In this document: piece by piece, positions 44,409 to 49,065 of the stretch | How positions within the stretch are numbered: the stretch's first letter is position 1 | How the letters are laid out: each line of letters opens with the position of its first letter | DNA from: Pseudoflavonifractor capillosus | Lineage (GTDB): Bacteria; Bacillota; Clostridia; Oscillospirales; Oscillospiraceae | Assembly: GCF_016902575.1 (NCBI RefSeq) | Contig: NZ_JACSNZ010000012.1 | Coordinates: 1-49,065 of the forward strand | DNA: 49,065 bases | Reading direction: 5' to 3' | Program-made: the position numbers and the translations under genes | The notes under the pieces: model-generated | Databases searched by the model: none | Told to the model about the DNA's origin: nothing | Seen by the model: only the letters and a program-made list of their open reading frames with translations

Positions 44409-45396
44409 TAAGCTGAACATTGTCACCACATTCCTCCACAACATCATCGTCTACAACATCCCCCTGCTCTACGGCACCGTGGGAGAGATCACCATTGAGA
44501 AGTCGGGCAGCTTGAATCTGGGCGTGGAGGGCACCATGGCGGTGGGCGCCATCTTTGGCTACCTGGTGGGATGCCAAGCCAACTCCATGCTGGTGGGCAT
44601 TCTGGTGGCCTTCCTCACCGCCGCCCTGTGCGGGCTCATCTTTGCAGTCCTCACCGTCACCTTCCAGGCCAACCAGAACATCACCGGCCTGACCATCACC
44701 ACCTTCGGTGTGGGCGTGTTCTTCTTCGTGGGCAACGGCGTGAAAGCCGTGAGCTGGCCCGCCATGAACAACTACCCCAACATTCAAAACGGCTTTGCCA
44801 ACCTGCCCATCCCCGGTCTGTCCAAGATCCCCGTGCTGGGCGAGGTACTCTTTGACCACAACATTTTGGTGTACCTGGGTGTGGTCATTGCCCTGGTGAT
44901 GTGGTGGTATCTGAAGTACACCCGCACCGGCCTGCGCCTGCGCTCGGTGGGTGAGAACCCCGCCGCCGCCGACTCGGTGGGCATCAATGTCCGCCGCTAC
45001 AAGTACCTGCACATCATGCTGGGCTCCGGCATCATGGGCATTGGCGGCTACTACATGGGCCTGAACATGAACGGCTCTCTGTCCTCCAGCTGCTGGATCA
45101 ACGGCTATGGCTGGATCGCCGTGGCCCTGGTCATCTTCGCCAACTGGAGCCCCGCCTTTGCCATGGTGGGCACCGTGGTCTTCGGCTTCTTCAACACCCT
45201 GCGGGTGTCCGGCCCCTCTCTGGCCATGGCCTTCCCCGGCCCCCTGGGCTGGCTGGCGGGCGTGCCCTCCCAGCTCTACCAGGCCCTGCCCTTTATCATT
45301 ACCGCCCTGGTGCTCATTGTCACCTCGGTGAAAAAGAGCAAGAACAGCGGCCAGCCTGCTGCTCTGGGCCTGAACTATTTCCGAGAAGAACGGTAA
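44401..45396 (+). CDS. Nucleoside ABC transporter permease 2
   Basis: A 331-residue partner permease (NupQ-like). LTYGT-like NIPLLYGTVGEITIEKSGSLNLGVEG in part (residues about 17-42) and TFQANQNITGLTITTFG are family features, and about nine hydrophobic segments are seen. It is translated from an ATG within the end of the first permease (8-nt overlap), which supports an equal ratio of the two. A long hairpin follows. Confidence 0.92.
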   Translation: MDDKLNIVTTFLHNIIVYNIPLLYGTVGEITIEKSGSLNLGVEGTMAVGAIFGYLVGCQANSMLVGILVAFLTAALCGLIFAVLTVTFQANQNITGLTITTFGVGVFFFVGNGVKAVSWPAMNNYPNIQNGFANLPIPGLSKIPVLGEVLFDHNILVYLGVVIALVMWWYLKYTRTGLRLRSVGENPAAADSVGINVRRYKYLHIMLGSGIMGIGGYYMGLNMNGSLSSSCWINGYGWIAVALVIFANWSPAFAMVGTVVFGFFNTLRVSGPSLAMAFPGPLGWLAGVPSQLYQALPFIITALVLIVTSVKKSKNSGQPAALGLNYFREER

Positions 45397-45398
45397 CA

Positions 45399-45446
45399 CA
45401 ACAATTTCCACCACGCCCTCCTTCGGGAGGGTGGGGTGGAAGTTGT
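45399..45446 (+). terminator. Long hairpin after the importer operon
   Basis: ACAAC, TTTCCACC and CCCTCC pair with their mirrored complements around a TTCG tetraloop. There is no T run after it, so it may be a 3'-end stabiliser as much as a terminator. Confidence 0.6.
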
Positions 45447-45468
45447 GCCTTTGAGGGGGTGTAGAGGA

Positions 45469-47214
45469 ATGAAATGGACGTGGAAAAAGACGCTGGCGGC
45501 GGTGTGCGCCCTGGCGTGCGTGGCGGGAGTGGCCCTGTATTGGGCCGGAACACAGCCCGACACCCTGCACTCCGGGGTGCGGGTGGACACCCTCACCGGC
45601 CAGCAGGAGGAGAACCTGTACAAGCTGGGCAAGGTGTGGGGGTATGTGAAGTACCACCACCCGGCGGTGGTGGCCGGGGAGGTGGACTGGGACCAGGCCC
45701 TCTTTGAGGCGCTGCCCCCGGTGCTGGAAGCTGCCGAAGGGGAAGAGGCCAACCAGGCCCTGGTCCGGTGGCTGGAGGAGTACCCCGTGCCCGACGCCGC
45801 CGGAGCGGAGACCCCCCAGGGCATGGAGGGAGCGGAGATGGTGGTCACCCCCGACGATACCTGGACCCAGGACCAGGGGTGGCTGGGCCAGGAGCTCTCC
45901 CAGTATCTCACCCAGCTGGGAAAACAGCCGGTGCAGGCCGGGGCGGAGGGGTATGCCGCCTTTGTGGACGGAGACATGAGGGTGAAATTTGACCGGGAGT
46001 CGTCGGAGGACTTTGACCCCCGGGACGACGGGGTGAAGCTGCTGGGCCTGTTCCGGTTTTGGAACGCGTTCCAATACTTTTCCCCCTATGTGTCCCTCAC
46101 CGACCAGGATTGGGACACGGTGCTCCGGGAGGGCATCCGGCCCATGGTGGAGGCCAGGACCAAACAGGACTACGTGCTGGCCCTGGCCCAGGTCACCGCC
46201 CAGACCGGGGACAACCACGTGTACCTCCTGGGCTCCTCCAGCGCATGGGTCAACCAGTACGGGGCCTACTATCTGCCGTGCAGCCTGACCATGGCCCAGG
46301 GACAGCTGGTGGTGGCCCAGACCCAGGGGGAGGACACGGGGCTTCAGCGGGGGGACGTGCTGGTGGAAGTGGACGGCACCACCGTGGAGCAGCGCCTGAC
46401 CCAGCTGCGCCGGTACTTTGTCTTTTCCCGGGAGGACGCCTATCTCAATCAGATTGAATACCAGATGGTGCAGACCAAGGAGTCCACCGCCCAGGTGACG
46501 GTGCTGCGGGACGGGGCAGAGGTATCGCTCCAGGTGGACACCACCAAGGAAACCTATGAGGCCCAAAACCCCTATGAGACGGGGGTGCTGGAGGGGGAGA
46601 ACATTGGCTACCTGGACCCCTCCGCCCTCACCAGCCAGGAGCAGCTGGAGGGGTGGATGGAGCAGGTGCAGGACACCGACGGTCTGATTTTAGACCTGCG
46701 CTCCTATCCTGCGTTTCCCGTGGCCTACATCCTGGGGGAGGCCCTCATCCCCCAGCCCACCGAGTTTGCCCGCGTGGCGTTCCCTGACCCCACCGCCCCG
46801 GGGCAGTTCTACACCCTGGAGGGGGTAAATCGCTGCGGCAAGGGCTGGATGGCCCAGACGGGCCAGGGGGACCAGGACTACCCCGCCTATTCGGGCAAAG
46901 TGGTGATTTTAATCGACCAGACCAGCCAGAGCCAGAGCGAGTACACCACCATGGCTCTGCGGCAATGTCCCCAGGCGATGGTGGTGGGCACCCCATCCGT
47001 GGGCGCGGACGGGGATATGGCCATGCTGCCCCTGCCCGGAGGGCTGATGGCCACCTTCAGCGGCCTGGGGGTGTACACCCCGGAGGGGGAGCAGACCCAG
47101 CGGGTGGGGGTGCAGCCCGACGTGTGGTGCCAGCCCACTCTGGAGGGCATTCAGGCCGGCCGGGACGAGCTGGTGGAAAAGGCCGTTTCGCTCATCCGAG
47201 CGGACGAGGGATAG
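45469..47214 (+). CDS. S41-family peptidase with PDZ-like domain, membrane anchored
   Basis: A 581-residue extracellular serine peptidase-like protein. A signal anchor covers about 5-26. After a helical region come a fold typical of S41 (TAQTGDNHVYLL, His250), a PDZ-like domain (about 285-360, LQRGDVLVEVDG), and the catalytic core: DGLILDLRSYP, then IDQTSQSQSE with candidate nucleophile Ser488. The residue aligned with the catalytic Lys of Ctp proteases is Ala513 (GTPSVGADGD). This matches the Lys-less, tricorn-like S41 branch. GVYTPEGEQTQRVGVQPDVW is the usual tail. Start at 45469 with GAGGGGG. It lies alone between two terminators. Confidence 0.87.
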   Translation: MKWTWKKTLAAVCALACVAGVALYWAGTQPDTLHSGVRVDTLTGQQEENLYKLGKVWGYVKYHHPAVVAGEVDWDQALFEALPPVLEAAEGEEANQALVRWLEEYPVPDAAGAETPQGMEGAEMVVTPDDTWTQDQGWLGQELSQYLTQLGKQPVQAGAEGYAAFVDGDMRVKFDRESSEDFDPRDDGVKLLGLFRFWNAFQYFSPYVSLTDQDWDTVLREGIRPMVEARTKQDYVLALAQVTAQTGDNHVYLLGSSSAWVNQYGAYYLPCSLTMAQGQLVVAQTQGEDTGLQRGDVLVEVDGTTVEQRLTQLRRYFVFSREDAYLNQIEYQMVQTKESTAQVTVLRDGAEVSLQVDTTKETYEAQNPYETGVLEGENIGYLDPSALTSQEQLEGWMEQVQDTDGLILDLRSYPAFPVAYILGEALIPQPTEFARVAFPDPTAPGQFYTLEGVNRCGKGWMAQTGQGDQDYPAYSGKVVILIDQTSQSQSEYTTMALRQCPQAMVVGTPSVGADGDMAMLPLPGGLMATFSGLGVYTPEGEQTQRVGVQPDVWCQPTLEGIQAGRDELVEKAVSLIRADEG

Positions 47215-47216
47215 AC

Positions 47217-47258
47217 AAAAAACTTCCACACCCTTCTTTCCGGGTGTGGAAGTTTTTT
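47217..47258 (+). terminator. Terminator of the S41 peptidase gene
   Basis: A 17-bp stem (AAAAAACTTCCACACCC with its complement) starting just after the stop, ending in a 6-T run. Confidence 0.93.
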
Positions 47259-47294
47259 GTGCCCAAAGGCTCCCTTGTGGGAGGAAAGCAGGTT

Positions 47295-47843
47295 CTGGCT
47301 TGCCAACCTGGTGGGGACGCGCTGGCGCTGGGGTCTATTTTTGAGCGGCCAAAAATAGACGAAAAAGCCGCTTAGGGCGTTCCCCCCTAAGGACCCCCCT
47401 TAGGGTACCAGGCTGGAACTGCGTCATGTTGACTCTCGGCCCGTAACCCTTGCTGTGGCCCCTGGTACTGCCACCACACCAGGCCACCCTGGGCAACTGG
47501 CCCTATGGCTGGGCGGTTTTCATGTCCGGGCCTACCATGGAGAAGCGGCGTTGCCGCCGCCGGGAGCCAGGCCATCGGCAGCTGGGAACAGCTGCTTTTC
47601 CAGGGTAAGGCCCTGGGAGTAGAAGCATACGCCAGCAGAGGAGTAGGCGCTCCCAATAGAATTACCATGCCATCTATGTGACCCCACCGGGCCAAGGGCC
47701 GAAGATCACTCTGGAGCAGGAGCAGCCTTGTACCGGCGGGGAGGATTCCACAAGGAGGGGGAAGGCCCCTCCTTTGGCGATTCTTTGGTGGCTTTCTCAT
47801 CGCTGAGAAAGCCACCCAGCGGAGCGTCCCCACCCAGGCCGGT
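47295..47843. repeat. Large dispersed repeat, copy E
   Basis: Perfect hairpins at 47333-47360 (GTCTATTTTTG with CAAAAATAGAC) and 47787-47816 (GGTGGCTTTCTC with GAGAAAGCCACC), plus CTTAGGG / CCCTAAG next to the left one. The core (about 47435-47610) matches copy C in inverted orientation and A, B, D in direct orientation. It lies between convergent genes. Confidence 0.87.
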
Positions 47844-47896
47844 GGACATCTCCAGACAAATCGGAGAAGAACGAGCTCTCTGGAAAAGAGAACAAC

Positions 47897-47934
47897 AAAA
47901 ACCCCGGAGCCGCTTGCAAAGCTCCGGGGTTTTT
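47897..47934. terminator. Bidirectional terminator before the tadA 3' side
   Basis: AAAAACCCCGGAGC pairs with GCTCCGGGGTTTTT around a 10-nt loop; T runs on both strands. It can end tadA transcripts coming from the right. Confidence 0.85.
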
Positions 47935-47954
47935 ATAAAAGGATGGAGGATAGA

Positions 47955-48041
47955 ATGAAAAAGAAAGGATATCTCTTGCAAGTGTTATGTTACGCAAGAG
48001 TCTTTACAAAAGTTTGTGCAGAATTGTTACAAAAGTATTAA
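47955..48041 (+). CDS. Candidate 28-residue basic small protein
   Basis: ATG at 47955 with GGATGGAGGA 6 nt upstream, then 28 codons (MKKKGYLLQVLCYARVF, then TKVCAELLQKY) and TAA. It is positively charged at the start and partly hydrophobic, like many small leader or membrane peptides. No promoter is clear, and it sits between a terminator and the convergent end of tadA. It could equally be chance. Confidence 0.25.
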   Translation: MKKKGYLLQVLCYARVFTKVCAELLQKY

Positions 48042-48063
48042 ATCCTGCAAAGAGTTTGTAAAG

Positions 48064-48510
48064 TCACCGAAGAGCGGAAAAAAATTCCTCCAAAATGCCC
48101 CGACAAGGGGCCTCCAGCAGTCCTCCGTAGATGCGGGGATGGTGGTTGAACCGCTCCTCAAACAGGTTGAGCACCGACCCACAGCAGCCGGATTTGTCCT
48201 CCTTCGCCCCGTAGCGCACGGTGGCGATGCGGGCGTTGATGATGGCCCCGGCGCACATGGGGCAGGGCTCCAGGGTCACATACAGGGTGCACCCGGTGAG
48301 CCGCCAAGTGCCCAGAGCGGCACAGGCCATGTTGATGGCCTCCACCTCGGCGTGGGCGGTGGCCCGGCCCTCTTCCTCCCGGCGGTTGCGGCCCCGGCCG
48401 ATGATCTCCCCCTCCGGGGAGACGATGACGCACCCCACGGGCACGTCCCCCTGGGGGATGCAGGCCCTGGCTTCCTTCAGGGCCTCTTGCATATAAGCCT
48501 CGTGGGTCAT
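48064..48510 (-). CDS. tadA: tRNA-specific adenosine deaminase TadA
   Basis: A 148-residue zinc deaminase that makes inosine at the wobble base of tRNA-Arg(ACG). The zinc site is His53 and catalytic Glu55 in TAHAEVEAI with Cys83 and Cys86 in EPCPMC. The C-terminal NHHPRIYGGLLE and FFSALR match the family. It starts 1 nt after the cyclophilin stop codon, so the two are co-transcribed. The SRP RNA gene and dnaX that often follow tadA are not seen here. Confidence 0.95.
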   Translation of the reverse strand: MTHEAYMQEALKEARACIPQGDVPVGCVIVSPEGEIIGRGRNRREEEGRATAHAEVEAINMACAALGTWRLTGCTLYVTLEPCPMCAGAIINARIATVRYGAKEDKSGCCGSVLNLFEERFNHHPRIYGGLLEAPCRGILEEFFSALR

Positions 48511-48511
48511 G

Positions 48512-49065
48512 TTACTTGTCCGTGTGGATGGTCACAGAGGTAATGACCGGCTGCTGGTCGGCGGCGATGAGGCCGTTGCCGTCGATGGGCTGGGCTGCCT
48601 TGCACACGGCGTCCACCACGTCCATGCCCTGGGTCACTGTGCCGAAGGCGGCATAGTCTCCGTCCAGATAGGTGTTGTCCTCCTGGACAATGAAGAACTG
48701 GGAGCTGGCGGAGTTGGGGTCATTGGAACGGGCCATGGAGATGGTGCCCCGGGTGTGGGAGAGGTTGTTTTCGTAGCCGTTGCTGGAAAACTCACCCACG
48801 ATCTCGTGCTCCGAGCCGCCGGTGCCGTCCCCGTTGGGGTCACCGCCCTGGATCATGAACCCATCTACGATGCGGTGGAAGGTGAGGCCGTCATAAAAGC
48901 CGCTCTCGGCCAGCTCCACGAAGTTGGCGCAGGTGATGGGAGCCACGGACTGATCCAGCTCCACGGTGATGGTGCCGTAGTCCTTGACCTCAATGTCGGC
49001 GGTGTAGGTCACGCCCTCCTCCAGAGCGGGGGGTGTGTAGGTGTCAGCGGGGACAGTGGGGGGAG
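48512..49065 (-). CDS. Cyclophilin-type peptidyl-prolyl isomerase (5' end outside window)
   Basis: At least 184 residues of a cyclophilin that isomerises Xaa-Pro bonds. Key segments are FHRIVDGFMIQGGDP and ARSNDPNSASSQFFIV, and GTVTQGMDVVDAV. A GTG at 49012 with a GGAGGA in front could be read as a start, but the frame stays open to the window edge and encodes a Pro/Thr-rich linker (PPTVPADTYTPPALEEG). That is typical of the stalk of secreted or lipid-anchored cyclophilins, so the true start is very likely upstream. Confidence 0.9.
   Translation of the reverse strand, partial: PPTVPADTYTPPALEEGVTYTADIEVKDYGTITVELDQSVAPITCANFVELAESGFYDGLTFHRIVDGFMIQGGDPNGDGTGGSEHEIVGEFSSNGYENNLSHTRGTISMARSNDPNSASSQFFIVQEDNTYLDGDYAAFGTVTQGMDVVDAVCKAAQPIDGNGLIAADQQPVITSVTIHTDK

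Noticed and set aside
47935-48063. SRP RNA gene next to tadA
   Set aside because: The conserved GGTCAGGTCCGGAAGGAAGCA-type apical loop is absent; the region is AT-rich and partly a possible small ORF.

Overview
The window is the replication-origin neighbourhood of a GC-rich, low-motility-signal-free Gram-positive chromosome, most likely a gut Clostridia of the Oscillospiraceae type (Flavonifractor/Pseudoflavonifractor-like). This placement is inferred from gene order and content: rpmH-rnpA-yidD-yidC-khpB to the left of dnaA; dnaA-dnaN-rlbA-recF-remB-gyrB-gyrA to the right; soj/spo0J (parA/parB) with parS sites; a Noc paralogue; a sortase-type surface protein; and strong AGGAGG ribosome binding sites throughout.

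Layout. 1-540: part of a large dispersed repeat. 638-7783 (-): a giant secreted, wall-anchored GH2 beta-galactosidase with its own promoter and an overlapping palindromic operator. 8.0-12.5 kb (-): HAD phosphatase, ricT, holB, darA and a PLP decarboxylase, the yaaO-yaaQ-holB-yaaT synteny group without tmk. 13.4-16.5 kb (-): khpB, yidC, yidD, rnpA and rpmH behind a perfect consensus promoter. 16.5-18.7 kb: dnaA, its structured leader, and a DnaA-box cluster (oriC) before dnaN. 18.7-26.8 kb (+): dnaN, rlbA, recF, remB, gyrB, gyrA, rnhA. 27.4-39.2 kb (-): aspS, hisS, an mgsA-like gene, minD, rsmG, a small membrane protein, mscL, serS, parB, parA, noc and a YitT-family gene. All of these run toward oriC, so they are head-on to the right-hand fork. 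39.4-45.4 kb (+): xpt and a BMP-type nucleoside ABC importer (lipoprotein, ATPase, two permeases), a purine salvage unit. 45.5-47.2 kb (+): an S41 peptidase. 48.0-49.065 kb (-): tadA and a cyclophilin cut by the window edge.

The most striking unexplained content is repetitive. Five intergenic copies (A-E) of a roughly 0.4-0.6 kb element share inverted ends. Each end carries an 11-12 bp hairpin whose stem sequence differs between copies while the pairing is kept, which is compensatory variation. A second, short family (six copies) has termini made of GAATGAA-type tracts and a GTGCCGC/GCGGCAC hairpin. It abuts gene ends and supplies the last codons or stop codons of ricT, remB and parB. A third repeat type follows xpt. 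No tRNA, rRNA or CRISPR array was seen.
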